A stretch of DNA of 64,000 nucleotides from Nitrosomonas sp. (GCA_016703745.1 JADJBK010000006.1:124001-188000); one strand, 5' to 3'. Numbered from the stretch's first letter, positions 54,901 through 64,000 are shown. Numbers and translations are program-made. Notes: generated by a model from the sequence alone, not told the origin.

Positions 54901-55799
54901 TGATGTTATTTGTTGATAGAAACAAGGTGGAATATGGGGTCGAGCCGATCTGTAAGCAAATACAGATTGCTCCGTCGACTTATTATGAGCACAAAAGGCG
55001 GGAGAGAGATCCGGATCGATTGCCCGGTCGCGTCAAGCGGGACACGAAGCTGGCACTCGAAATACAGCAGGTTTGGGAAAGTAACTTCCGGGTTTACGGT
55101 GTTCGTAAAGTATGGCGGCAATTGTTGCGAGAAGGCATTAGCGCTGCGCGTTGCACCGTCGAGCGATTGATGAAGACACTTGGGATACAAGGCACCAGGC
55201 GTGGTAAAAAGTGCCGGACAACGATTGCAGATAACTTACTTGCCTGCCCAACAGATAAGGTTAACCGACAATTTGTGGCGACCCGGCCCAATCAATTGTG
55301 GTTAGCGGATATTACCTTTGTTGCAACGTGGATGGGATTTGTTTATGTAGCTTTTATTACCGATGTTTTTGCCCGGTATATTGTTGGTTGGCGAGTCAGC
55401 CGGTCATTACATACCGATCTGGTGCTTGACGCATTGGAACAGGCATTGTGTGCACGGCACGAAATTAAGGGATTAGTCCATCATAGCGACCACGGTAGCC
55501 AATACTTGTCGATCCGCTATACGGAACGCTTGATACAAGCCAATATTGATGCTTCTGTTGGCAGTGTTGGTGATTCTTATGACAATGCACTCGCCGAAAC
55601 AATTAACGGATTATACAAGACCGAGGTCATACGGCACCGCGGCCCCTGGCGCAATATCGACGATGTTGAGTTTGCAACCTTGGAATGGGTAGATTGGTTC
55701 AATAATCGCCGATTGTTGGAACCGATTGGAAATATTCCGCCGGCAGAATTTGAAATGGCCTATTATCACCAACCAAGAGAGTCAGCCGTTGCGGTTTGA
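54897..55799 (+). CDS. IS3-family OrfB transposase (DDE)
   Basis: A 300-residue integrase-fold transposase. A winged region (ESNFRVYGVRKVWRQLLREG) precedes the catalytic core: D in WLADITFVATWMG, D in HHSDHGSQYLS and E in DNALAETINGLYK. The C-terminus (WFNNRRLLEPIGNIPPAEFE) is typical. Confidence 0.94.
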   Translation: MMMLFVDRNKVEYGVEPICKQIQIAPSTYYEHKRRERDPDRLPGRVKRDTKLALEIQQVWESNFRVYGVRKVWRQLLREGISAARCTVERLMKTLGIQGTRRGKKCRTTIADNLLACPTDKVNRQFVATRPNQLWLADITFVATWMGFVYVAFITDVFARYIVGWRVSRSLHTDLVLDALEQALCARHEIKGLVHHSDHGSQYLSIRYTERLIQANIDASVGSVGDSYDNALAETINGLYKTEVIRHRGPWRNIDDVEFATLEWVDWFNNRRLLEPIGNIPPAEFEMAYYHQPRESAVAV

Positions 55800-57500
55800 C
55801 TCAAGGTAAATAGTCTCCGGAAAAACCGGGGCGATTCAATCAGCATGGGTTATCGTTTTGAGACCAGTGGTGGGTTCCGCGATATCTGGGGATTCAGTGA
55901 TCCGGCACGTAACCAGACAGGCGCAGCAGGCACACCTGTCTCGGGCGCAATTCCCACTCGGACATCACGCGGCACGTCTACTTTTCAAGTGGGAGACAAT
56001 GGCAAGGCGCCATGGGAATATCATGTTGGTCAGTTCAAGGCCCATTATGATTTCAGTTCCGCGACGCGGCTGTCAGGTGGTGCTCGCTACTTGTTCTCGG
56101 ATGTGGGGACACAAGGCCCAACCAGTTTTTTGCGGGATTCGGCTGGCAATGTCGTCACCAGCGGCATTGTCAATGTTAATGGCACGATACTCAATCCGAT
56201 AACCCCGAATTTGTTTTTGAATGCAAAATCCCATGAAGATGATCTGCGCACTTTTCTCGATTTCGAGCATGATCTGTCTCAACATTCCCGTTTCTCGCTG
56301 AGTTTTGGTCATCTGCTGCGCAATTTCTGGTTTACTTCTGTGGGCCCACAATCGCGTTTCGATGGAGGGCCTGGCAGTTCAGTGCATGCACCGCAAGAGC
56401 TGATCAATGGTCAGGGGCTGTTTACCTTTCGGCTTTGGGACAAGCATTTTTTTACCACCGGATTCCAGGTCGAGCATGGCACACTCAAGCGGCGCGACTA
56501 TTCGCTGGCCAACTGGCGTGATCTGCATTCGCGCACGGGTCTCAATCTGAAAGCCGACGCGGAAACGACGACCACATCATTTTTTGCTCAGGATGAGATA
56601 TTCCTGACGGATCGTCTTACGGCGTACCTTGGCACCCGATTGGACTGGTGGACGGCGGAAGGTAACAGCACCGATTTTGCTAACGGTGTCGTCAAGCCAA
56701 CCGCCAGGCAATCAGTGGTAGAAGTCAGCCCCAAATTGTCGCTTGTTTACCAGGCACCGTGGGAGGGTGGTGTATTTCGTGGTTCCGCCGGCCGCGCATT
56801 TCGTCCGCCTACCTTGCAAGACCTGTTTGTGGATTCACGACGCGGAATCAACCTCAATCTTTCCAACCCCAACCTGAAACCGGAGACGGCACTTTCATGG
56901 GAAGTTGGTTGGGATCAAACGCTGGCCGCAAGCGGCACACAATTCAAAACGACATTCTTTGAAAACCGTTTATTCGACGTCATCACTTCGCGAATTCTGG
57001 CCTTTACTACGACTGCACGCGAATCAATCCGCGTGAACTCGGCATCTGGCATTACACGTGGCGTTGAGTTGTCCTTGAATCAGCGTATCACTGACTGGTT
57101 GCGTCTGCATTCGAATTACACCTGGACCCCTGTGGCCAAGACACTCAAGGATGTCAACAACCCGGCAACGGAAGGCAAACGTCTGCCTAACAGCCCGAAA
57201 CACCTGTTTACCGCTGGGATAGAGGCCAATTGGCATCAATGGGCAGGCAGCCTGACCGGGCGCCACGTCGGCAAGTCGTTCGACACGGCCGAAAACCTGG
57301 ATGTGATCCACGATGTCTATGGTGGTTTTCAGTCGTTCTGGCTGCTGGATACCAAAATCATCTATGCACCTACCAGGATGACCGAATTCAGCTTTTCTGC
57401 TAACAATCTGCTGAATGAACAATACTTTCAGTTCTCGCCCAACCCTGGCCGCAACTATGTAGCACAAGTTGTTTTGAAATTCTGATCGCAGGAGAAAATA

Positions 57501-58289
57501 ATGAAAATAGCTATCAACATGACTTGGATCCGTTGCGCGGCAGTGTTCGGTATTCTTGTGCTGTCACCACTGACCGTGTATTCGGAATCCACTCAGCTGG
57601 TTGCGGTCGCCGGCGCGACCGGCCGTACCGGGGTTTTGGTCACCAGGCTGCTTGAACAGGACGAACGTTATCATGTGCGCGCGCTGGTGCGCGACAGTCA
57701 CAAGGCCAAGGAATTGCTGGGTAAAGATACTGAGACCAGGGTGGTGGACGTCAAGCGCACCGATACGCTGAAACCGGCGCTGCAGAATATCAGTGGATTG
57801 ATCATCGCGATTGGTTCTGGCGGTGACTGGTTTGGACCGAATGGTCCGGAATATGTGGATTATGGTGGGGTCAGAAATCTGGTTGAAGCAGCCAAAGAAG
57901 CTGGCGTGGCGCATATTGTCCTGATTTCCTCGATGGGCGTCACCCAGATCGATCACATGCTGAACCAGCGCTTCAACGACATTCTTTTATGGAAGCTTCT
58001 TGGAGAAAATGTGCTGCGCCGCAGTGGTCTTGCCTACACCATCATACGTCCGGGCGGGTTGAAGGATGAGCCGGGCGGTAGCAATGGCATTCGCTTTGGC
58101 CAGGGCGACAACCTTGGCCGCGGCACCATCAATCGCGCCGATGTTGCGCTGACCGCAGTTCAGGCTTTATTCAACCCTGCTACCTATCGCAAGACTTTTG
58201 AGATCCTCAATGGAAATGACAAGCAACAGCCGGCTTGGATGCAGGTATTTGCCACGCTGGAGGCAGATCCGGAACCGCTGGCAAAATAA
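57501..58289 (+). CDS. Exported NAD(P)-binding atypical short-chain dehydrogenase
   Basis: A 262-residue Rossmann-fold protein of the atypical SDR group. The nucleotide motif AVAGATGRTGVLVTRLL is followed by RALVRDSHKAKELLG, ALQNISGLIIAIGSGG and YTIIRPGGLKDEPGG. A hydrophobic N-terminus (WIRCAAVFGILVLSPLTVYS) looks like a signal peptide ending near residue 30, which is unusual for an NAD(P)-dependent enzyme. It lies between two TonB receptor genes (15 bp after one, 12 bp before the other), so it belongs to the same operon. Possible role in reducing an imported metal chelate is only a guess. Confidence 0.82.
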   Translation: MKIAINMTWIRCAAVFGILVLSPLTVYSESTQLVAVAGATGRTGVLVTRLLEQDERYHVRALVRDSHKAKELLGKDTETRVVDVKRTDTLKPALQNISGLIIAIGSGGDWFGPNGPEYVDYGGVRNLVEAAKEAGVAHIVLISSMGVTQIDHMLNQRFNDILLWKLLGENVLRRSGLAYTIIRPGGLKDEPGGSNGIRFGQGDNLGRGTINRADVALTAVQALFNPATYRKTFEILNGNDKQQPAWMQVFATLEADPEPLAK

Positions 58290-58301
58290 AGAGAAAATAC
58301 C

Positions 58302-60314
58302 GTGCAAAATCAAAAAAATCTTTGTTTGTTGTGGCTGGGCGGCTGCGTATCTTCACTGACACTGGCGCAGGACACCTCCGAAAATTTGCCGATTGCAGTT
58401 GTACAGAATATGACGCGTTTGCAGGAAATTACTGTTTCGTCCGTCACGCCTGGCATCGAACAGAACATTCAAGATGTCCAGGCCAGCATTGAAGTGATCG
58501 ACCGGGAACGAATCAATGCGCTATCGCTGCGATCGGTTCCGCAATTGTTGCAATATGCTGTCGGTGTCGACATGCGTGATCGTGGTTCCACCTCTGGTTT
58601 TACCGTGCGAGGATCGGCCGAAGGCCAGACGTTGTTACTGGTCGATGGGCTGCGTCGCACCGGAAAATTCGGGAATTCCGATCTGATTGGACTATCTGTG
58701 GAGAACATAGAACGCATCGAAATTATACGTGGCCCCATGTCGGCTCTTTACGGCGCTGATTCCATTGGAGGTGTAGTCAATATCATTACTCGCAAGCCAG
58801 GTAAAAATTCTGGTGGCGGCGCTTATTTGATGGGTGGCGCCACGGGACAAGGGGAGCGTGGCAGCATAATCGGACGTATGTTTCTCGAAAGCGGAGAATT
58901 TTACGGTACCCGCCATCGGGTTTCATTTGAAGCGCGTGAGCGCGACCGTTTTCGCTTCAATCGCCAGGCATCGCATACTGATCTGAACGATTTGTCACAG
59001 AAATTTCTGGCTTATAACGGGGACTGGCAGATCCAGAACGGCAAACGGTTGTCATGGGCCATGGAGCATACCAATCAGGATGACGAAAATATACGTTTTG
59101 GCGGTACGCGCGGATTCGAAAAAGAGGATCGATCGCAGGGACGCCTGCACTATAACGATGCCAATGAAACCCGTGTGATTGACCTTTCACTCGGCTACGG
59201 TGTGTCTGATACTGCGGTTGTCCGGTCTGGCAGTAATGTGCCGGAAACCACCAATTTCCAGCGGATGGAAGGTAATGCTTTTGTAACTTTTTTTCCTTTG
59301 AAAAACCTGACCTGGACGATGGGAGCGGGAGGGCGTGACGAATCCGTTAATGTAAATGTTTTTACCGGTGGCAGGCAAACCCGTACGGTTTATCATGGGA
59401 TGACCCAGGCGGAATACAACCTGAGTGGCGCCTGGGGACGTTTTTCCCTGCTTGGCGGGTTACGTTATGATAGTTTTAGCGATTTTGGTGGCAGTTTGAA
59501 TCCGCGCGTCAGCGGAACGTATGGATACGACGCGTTTAGTCTGCGAGCCAGTTATGGCCAGGGATTCACTGCGCCAAGCTTTACCAGTCAGTTCATAACG
59601 ATTGAGCGTACTGCGAGCCGCCCTGGCTTCATTTCCACTTCGCTTATTTTTGGTAATCCTCAGCTAAAAGCTGAAAATGGAGAAACCTTTGAAATTTCTG
59701 GAGCCTACCGGTTTAAGCGTGGTCAGCTGGACGTCACTTATCATCGTACCAACTATAAGGATTTGATTCTGTCGCAATCGGTTGGGCAGATATTTCGCAA
59801 CGGAATTCCGGTGTGTACCGCCGGACGGACGCAGACACCCGGTGAATTGCCCCGAACGTTGAGTTGCTTTGACACCCTCAATGTAGGTAAGGCGCTGATC
59901 GATGGAGTAGAAGTGGTGCTTAATTATCAGGTATTTGACTGGTGGCGCTTGTTTACCAGCTATGAATATCTTAAAACCAGGGACAAGGCAACCGGACTGC
60001 GCTTGAGTAACCGGGCTGCGGATCATACGGTGCGGGTGCAAAGCCTGTTTAACTATCAGGACAAACTTTTATTTAACATTAACATGATTTCACAGTGGGA
60101 TCTCTTTGGCCAGAACGCTGTGCGACAGAACGTGTTTGTTGATCATTTCAATATGGATATCAAACTGGATTATTTCCTGACCAGCCAACTGAATGTTTTT
60201 GCGGGAATCGACAACCTGACCAATCGCAAACCTGCAGACGGTTTCTCAGGAATTTCCCGGGCTTTGGATCCGGGGGCACGTTTTTTCTATGGCGGCATGG
60301 CTGTTCGTTTCTGA
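58302..60314 (+). CDS. TonB-dependent outer-membrane receptor
   Basis: An intact receptor of 670 residues from GTG 58302, with GAGAAA upstream. It has a short signal peptide (LCLLWLGGCVSSLTLAQ), a TonB box region (MTRLQEITVSS), a plug domain (VIDRERINALSLRSVPQLLQ, VENIERIEIIRGPMSALYGA, DSIGGVVNIITRKPG) and a barrel ending ARFFYGGMAVRF. The size fits siderophore or haem/copper receptors of the FepA/CirA group; the ligand is not evident. Upstream insertion of the IS3 element may reduce its expression. Confidence 0.92.
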   Translation: MQNQKNLCLLWLGGCVSSLTLAQDTSENLPIAVVQNMTRLQEITVSSVTPGIEQNIQDVQASIEVIDRERINALSLRSVPQLLQYAVGVDMRDRGSTSGFTVRGSAEGQTLLLVDGLRRTGKFGNSDLIGLSVENIERIEIIRGPMSALYGADSIGGVVNIITRKPGKNSGGGAYLMGGATGQGERGSIIGRMFLESGEFYGTRHRVSFEARERDRFRFNRQASHTDLNDLSQKFLAYNGDWQIQNGKRLSWAMEHTNQDDENIRFGGTRGFEKEDRSQGRLHYNDANETRVIDLSLGYGVSDTAVVRSGSNVPETTNFQRMEGNAFVTFFPLKNLTWTMGAGGRDESVNVNVFTGGRQTRTVYHGMTQAEYNLSGAWGRFSLLGGLRYDSFSDFGGSLNPRVSGTYGYDAFSLRASYGQGFTAPSFTSQFITIERTASRPGFISTSLIFGNPQLKAENGETFEISGAYRFKRGQLDVTYHRTNYKDLILSQSVGQIFRNGIPVCTAGRTQTPGELPRTLSCFDTLNVGKALIDGVEVVLNYQVFDWWRLFTSYEYLKTRDKATGLRLSNRAADHTVRVQSLFNYQDKLLFNINMISQWDLFGQNAVRQNVFVDHFNMDIKLDYFLTSQLNVFAGIDNLTNRKPADGFSGISRALDPGARFFYGGMAVRF

Positions 60315-60634
60315 AAGTGAATTGATTCCCTGGGGAATCGTTACCAACAAACTATCACGATTTACTTTACCTCTGCTGCAGACGCTCGAATTAAAACAAT
60401 ACGCTGCTGTCATCATCCGTGGTGACGCTTATCCTTTGATCTTGAATCTTGATATTGAATATCGCCGCACATGGACGATTATGGCTGACAAGTTACAATT
60501 CTTTTACGTTTGACGCTGGATATACTTTCGATATTTTAGTGATTGTTTTTAAGCTATTGTCTTATTTTATAGTTACAATCCAATCGAAACGTCTTGCTAT
60601 TTATCCCAATGCCAAAAGGAAAGAATAAATAACC

Positions 60635-62251
60635 ATGGCCAAAACAAAAGAAGCCAAAGAAGAGCCATTGGAAAAGCAACTGTGGAAAGCAGCTGATAAG
60701 TTACGCAAGAATATCGACGCCGCCGAATACAAGCACGTAGTACTGGGACTGATCTTCCTGAAATACATCTCCGATGCTTTTGAGGAACACTACGCCCAAC
60801 TCAAGGCCGGTGAAGGTGATTTTGCTGGAGCCGACCCGGAAGATAAGGATGAATACAAGGCAGAGAACGTGTTCTTCGTGCCTGCTGAATCGCGCTGGTC
60901 GCATTTGGTGGCGCAAGCCAAGCAACCTGATATTGGAACCCATGTGGATGCCGCTATGGATGCCATTGAGAAAGAAAACCCATCGCTCAAAGGTGTGCTG
61001 CCTAAAGTCTATGCACGACAGAACCTTGACCCTACCTCACTGGGCGAATTGATTGATCTGATCGGTAACATTGCACTTGGCGATGCCAAAGCCCGCAGTG
61101 CCGATGTACTGGGGCATGTGTTTGAATACTTCCTCGGTGAATTCGCGCTGGCGGAAGGCAAGCAAGGCGGCCAGTTTTATACCCCGCGCAGCATTGTCGA
61201 ATTGCTGGTGAATATGCTGGAACCCTACAAAGGCCGCGTGTTTGATCCCTGTTGTGGTTCTGGCGGCATGTTTGTGCAATCAGAAAAGTTTGTCGAGGAA
61301 CACCAAGGCCGTATTAACGATATTTCCATCTATGGCCAGGAAAGCAACCAGACCACCTGGCGCCTGGCCAAAATGAACCTGGCCATTCGCGGCATCGACA
61401 GCTCGCAAGTGAAATGGAATACCGAAGGCTCGTTCCTGAACGATGCGCACAAAGACCTGAAAGCCGATTTCATCATCGCCAATCCACCGTTCAATGTCAG
61501 TGATTGGAGCGGTGAACAATTGCGTGGTGATGCGCGCTGGCAATATGGCGCACCACCATCGGGTAATGCTAACTTTGCGTGGTTGCAGCATTTTATTTAT
61601 CACCTGTCGCCCACCGGTATTGCCGGGGTGGTATTGGCCAAAGGCGCACTGACTTCCAAAACCTCCGGCGAAGGCGACATCCGCAAAGCCCTGATTGCAG
61701 AAGGCAACCTGATCGACTGCATCGTCAACCTGCCCGCCAAATTGTTCTTGAATACGCAAATTCCGACGGGATTGTGGTTCATGAATCGCGCACGCAACAA
61801 CGGGCATCCGCGCAAAAACGAGATTCTGTTCATCGACGCGCGCAACCTCGGCCATTTGATCAATCGCCGCACGCGCGAATTGTCGCATGACGACATCCAC
61901 AAAATTGCCAGCACCTATCACGCCTGGCGCACCAACGATCCACCCCCATCCGTAGGGGCGCATGGCATGCGCCCTGATGATGTGGCGGATGAAACGGGAG
62001 CAACGAGGGCGGATGCAATCCGCCCCTACGAGGATGTGCGGGGGTTTTGCGCGTCGATACCCATTTCGCGTGTGGCTGAACTGGACTATGTGCTGACGCC
62101 GGGGCGTTATGTGGGGCTGCCGGATGAAGAAGATGATTTTAATTTCCCCGAGCGTTTTACCGCGTTGAAGGCGGAATTCGAGGCGCAGTTGCAGGAAGAG
62201 TCGGTGTTGAACAAGGCCATTGCTGAGAGTTTGGCTCGGGTGAAGCTGTGA
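60635..62251 (+). CDS. hsdM: Type I restriction-modification methyltransferase subunit HsdM
   Basis: A 538-residue N6-adenine methyltransferase subunit. The N-terminal helical domain (KQLWKAADKLRKNIDAAEYK) is followed by the SAM motif DPCCGSGGMF (about residue 204) and catalytic NPPF (about 281). The C-terminal part carries an unusual insert of about 27 residues (VGAHGMRPDDVADETG to RADAIRPYE), encoded by a palindromic repeat. The domain resumes at DVRGFCASIPIS and VLTPGRYVG. The stop overlaps hsdS (GTGA). Confidence 0.95.
   Translation: MAKTKEAKEEPLEKQLWKAADKLRKNIDAAEYKHVVLGLIFLKYISDAFEEHYAQLKAGEGDFAGADPEDKDEYKAENVFFVPAESRWSHLVAQAKQPDIGTHVDAAMDAIEKENPSLKGVLPKVYARQNLDPTSLGELIDLIGNIALGDAKARSADVLGHVFEYFLGEFALAEGKQGGQFYTPRSIVELLVNMLEPYKGRVFDPCCGSGGMFVQSEKFVEEHQGRINDISIYGQESNQTTWRLAKMNLAIRGIDSSQVKWNTEGSFLNDAHKDLKADFIIANPPFNVSDWSGEQLRGDARWQYGAPPSGNANFAWLQHFIYHLSPTGIAGVVLAKGALTSKTSGEGDIRKALIAEGNLIDCIVNLPAKLFLNTQIPTGLWFMNRARNNGHPRKNEILFIDARNLGHLINRRTRELSHDDIHKIASTYHAWRTNDPPPSVGAHGMRPDDVADETGATRADAIRPYEDVRGFCASIPISRVAELDYVLTPGRYVGLPDEEDDFNFPERFTALKAEFEAQLQEESVLNKAIAESLARVKL
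61951..62030. repeat. In-frame palindromic repeat inside hsdM
   Basis: An 80-bp element with inverted arms: cgtaggggcgcatggcatgc (61951-61970, then gccct) and agggcggatgcaatccgccc (62006-62025, then ctacg). Each arm is also a small palindrome. It keeps the hsdM frame open and adds about 27 residues. The arm type is known from intergenic repeats of many bacteria; its place in a gene resembles protein-coding palindromic elements such as those of Rickettsia. Confidence 0.7.
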
Positions 62252-63411
62252 GTGAGTGGCGAGAATGCCAATTGGGTGAAATTGCAGAAATCCAAACCGG
62301 TCCGTTTGGAAGCCAGCTTAAAAACGAACAATATATAACTGGCGGCACACCGGTAGTAACAGTTGAACACATTAGTAATTTCAGGATAAATAACTTTAGC
62401 TATCCAAGTGTTACGGATGAAGATAAAAATAGGCTCTCGAAATATTTATTAAATGAAGGCGACATTATATTTACGCGTGTTGGTTCCGTAGATTTAAGTG
62501 CATTTGTCAAACCACATCAGCAAGGGTGGATGTTTTCCTCGAGAATGTTACGTGTAAGACCTGATGAGAAAGTAGATGCGCGATTCCTAAGCTATTTCTT
62601 TCAGCAGAAACCATTTAGAGACTATGTATTAAGTATTGCCGTGGGTGCAACCATGCCATCTATCAATACGGAAATATTGAAAAGTCTTCCCGTCTCATAT
62701 CCTGAGCTATCAGAACAAAAAGCCATCGCCTCTGTCCTCAGCAGCCTTGACGACAAAATCGACCTGCTGCACCGCCAGAATAAAACCCTCGAAGCCATGG
62801 CTGAAACGCTGTTTAGGCAGTGGTTTGTGGAGGAGGTTGGGGAGGACTGGGAAGTCGGAAAGTTGGGTGATGAACTTGATTTCACCATGGGGCAATCTCC
62901 ATTGGGTATTTCTTTCAATGAAGATGGTATTGGTGTGCCAATGTTTCAGGGTAATGCTGATTTTGAGTTTCGATTTCCAAAAGAGCGTGTCTATACAACG
63001 GAACCGACAAGATTTGCACAAAGATTTGATACTTTAATCAGTGTGCGTGTGCCAGTTGGTGCCCAAAATATGGCTCGTAAGGAATGCTGCATTGGGCGTG
63101 GCGTTGCTGCATTCCGCTATAAAAATAACAACAACTACTATACCTATACTTATTTCAAATTGCGTTCTCTCATGGAAGAGATAAAGAAGTTCAATGATGA
63201 GGGAACTGTTTTTGGTTCGATTAGTAAATCAGATTTTGATGCACTTGAGACAATTATTCCTTCATCTGAGCTAATTGTGGAGTTTGAGAAAGAAGCAAAG
63301 CCGATAAATGACAAAGTCATAGAGAATTGTGCTCAAATCCATACCCTCGAAACCCTCCGTGACACCCTGCTCCCCAAACTAATGAGCGGCGAAGTACGCG
63401 TAACCGTATGA
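62248..63411 (+). CDS. hsdS: Type I restriction-modification specificity subunit HsdS
   Basis: A 387-residue subunit starting at GTG 62248 within the hsdM stop. Two target-recognition domains (residues about 1-150 and 205-345) are each followed by a conserved helix (SEQKAIASVLSSLDDKIDLL; EFEKEAKPINDKVIENCAQI). The end LPKLMSGEVRV is typical. It sets which DNA sequence is modified. The stop overlaps the next gene (ATGA). Confidence 0.94.
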   Translation: MSEWRECQLGEIAEIQTGPFGSQLKNEQYITGGTPVVTVEHISNFRINNFSYPSVTDEDKNRLSKYLLNEGDIIFTRVGSVDLSAFVKPHQQGWMFSSRMLRVRPDEKVDARFLSYFFQQKPFRDYVLSIAVGATMPSINTEILKSLPVSYPELSEQKAIASVLSSLDDKIDLLHRQNKTLEAMAETLFRQWFVEEVGEDWEVGKLGDELDFTMGQSPLGISFNEDGIGVPMFQGNADFEFRFPKERVYTTEPTRFAQRFDTLISVRVPVGAQNMARKECCIGRGVAAFRYKNNNNYYTYTYFKLRSLMEEIKKFNDEGTVFGSISKSDFDALETIIPSSELIVEFEKEAKPINDKVIENCAQIHTLETLRDTLLPKLMSGEVRVTV

Positions 63412-64000
63412 ATACGCGAGACCAGATTACTATTTATCAATCCGCCGATGGCCGCGTGCAGCTTGAGGTTACTCTGGATCAAGACACGGTTTGGCTGACT
63501 CAGCGCCAACTGTCGGCTTTGTTTGATAAGGATGTGCGCACCATCAATGAACACATCCACAATGTTTTGGCTGAGCAAGAGCTTGCCGCTGAGGCAACTA
63601 TCCGGAAATTCCGGATAGTTCAACAGGAAGGCGAACGCAAGGTAAACCGCGAGATTGAACATTACAATCTGGATATGATCATTTCCGTCGGTTATCGCGT
63701 CAATTCCAAAAAAGGCACGCAATTCCGTATCTGGGCCAGCAACATTCTCAAGCACTACCTGGTGCAAGGGTATGCGTTGAATGAACAAAAACTCCAGACG
63801 CAACAGCAAAAACTCGCGGATTTAAAACAAGCGATTGCCTTGTCTTCACGCTTGTTCCAGCAGAAAGACTTAACCGCTTCCGAATCGCAAGGTATCTTGT
63901 CGATCCTGGAGAAATACAGCCACGCATTGACGGTGCTGGACGATTACGATCATCAGCGTTTACAGGTGACTGGCATCCAGCAAGCCGGACAATGCAGAAT
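63408..64000 (+). CDS. RhuM-family protein, partial (runs off the right edge)
   Basis: At least 197 residues, open to the window end. MNTRDQITIYQSADGRVQLE, then DTVWLTQRQLSALFDKDVRT (a winged-helix-like segment), EHYNLDMIISVGYRVNSKKG and FRIWASNILKHYLVQGYALN are typical of the RhuM family. The ATG overlaps the hsdS stop by 4 bp. RhuM genes are often found in type I loci between hsdS and hsdR; function is unproven. An hsdR gene would be expected beyond the edge. Confidence 0.88.
   Translation, partial: MNTRDQITIYQSADGRVQLEVTLDQDTVWLTQRQLSALFDKDVRTINEHIHNVLAEQELAAEATIRKFRIVQQEGERKVNREIEHYNLDMIISVGYRVNSKKGTQFRIWASNILKHYLVQGYALNEQKLQTQQQKLADLKQAIALSSRLFQQKDLTASESQGILSILEKYSHALTVLDDYDHQRLQVTGIQQAGQCR

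Larger units (their letters stand above)
54530..55838 (+). mobile_element. IS3-family insertion sequence
   Basis: A 1309-bp element with 25-bp terminal inverted repeats (54530-54554, 55814-55838; start TGAATCGCCCCGG) differing at one base. The 3-bp duplication ATC (54527-54529, 55839-55841) is typical of IS3. It carries overlapping orfA and orfB in the -1 relation. Both are intact, so it may be active. Confidence 0.95.
53837..57485 (+). pseudogene. TonB-dependent receptor gene, split by an IS3-family element
   Basis: An outer-membrane receptor. The 5' part (53837-54529) has a signal peptide (LAVPFAFCVFIYLSWVPVSL) and a plug domain (ETPGTVHLLSKDLIRMRDVR, IERIEVIPGAASALYGGNAF). The element brings a stop at 54530. 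The 3' part (55842-57485) is the beta-barrel, ending in NYVAQVVLKF with the terminal aromatic residue. Removing the element and one ATC gives LAI-SMGYRFETSG in frame and a protein of about 778 residues, normal for the family. No other lesion is visible. It is first in an operon with the SDR and second receptor genes. Ligand unknown. Confidence 0.92.

Noticed and set aside
60289..60513. Plus-strand ORF of 74 residues after the last TonB receptor
   Set aside because: It starts inside the receptor gene in another frame, has no ribosome-binding site and no recognisable features.
1..64000. CRISPR array or prophage
   Set aside because: No regularly spaced direct repeats, cas genes, or phage structural or integrase genes are visible.

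Overview
The window looks like chromosome of an ammonia-oxidising betaproteobacterium of the Nitrosomonas type. This is inferred from gene content: an AniA-type copper nitrite reductase beside a RegB/RegA redox two-component pair, a hopanoid cluster, a betaproteobacterial mlaFEDCB-ABC-bolA block, a pilMNOPQ-ponA block and many TonB receptors. There is no rRNA gene to settle the genus.

Positions 1-10160 are accessory DNA. A minus-strand operon encodes a von Willebrand A protein, a PP2C phosphatase and a protein kinase (a TerY-P type triad). The kinase gene has been hit three times: by an IS66-family element (825-3226), an IS21-family element (3273-5674) and a second, inverted IS66-family copy (5937-8337). 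Each element has exact target duplications. With the elements and one duplication removed, the kinase reads open through all three junctions and off the left edge. A 20-codon ORF with a strong ribosome-binding site precedes the operon.

Positions 10223-40844 are mostly housekeeping: pilMNOPQ (minus) diverging from ponA; hopanoid genes hpnH-hpnB-hpnM-hpnN; tRNA-Ser(UGA); ovothiol genes ovoA-ovoB; a redox group tlpA-dsbD-cutA; an SH3 protein, a thermonuclease-like protein and an AGCS symporter; and the lipid-transport operon mlaFEDCB, followed by an ABC exporter pair and a BolA protein. A 146-bp MITE with 8-bp duplications lies at 24061-24206. A second copy (39374-39505), with strangely homopolymeric internal sequence, interrupts a fused membrane/spermidine synthase-like gene.

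Positions 40845-60314 hold a respiratory and metal-uptake region: nirK, regA-regB, a HupE/UreJ domain fused in frame to a TonB receptor and broken by one extra base in a G6 tract, fadB-fadA, a BNR-repeat protein with a decayed thioredoxin gene, a TonB receptor split by an IS3-family element, an exported NAD(P)-binding protein and another TonB receptor. Three palindromes of the RegA/PrrA type (GCGNC-N5-GNCGC) lie about 70-85 bp upstream of the synthase-like gene, regB, and the divergent BNR/TonB pair. This suggests a local redox regulon.

Positions 60635-64000 contain a type I restriction-modification locus, hsdM-hsdS, followed by a RhuM-family gene cut by the window edge. hsdM carries an in-frame 80-bp palindromic insert. 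The hsdR gene is not in the window.
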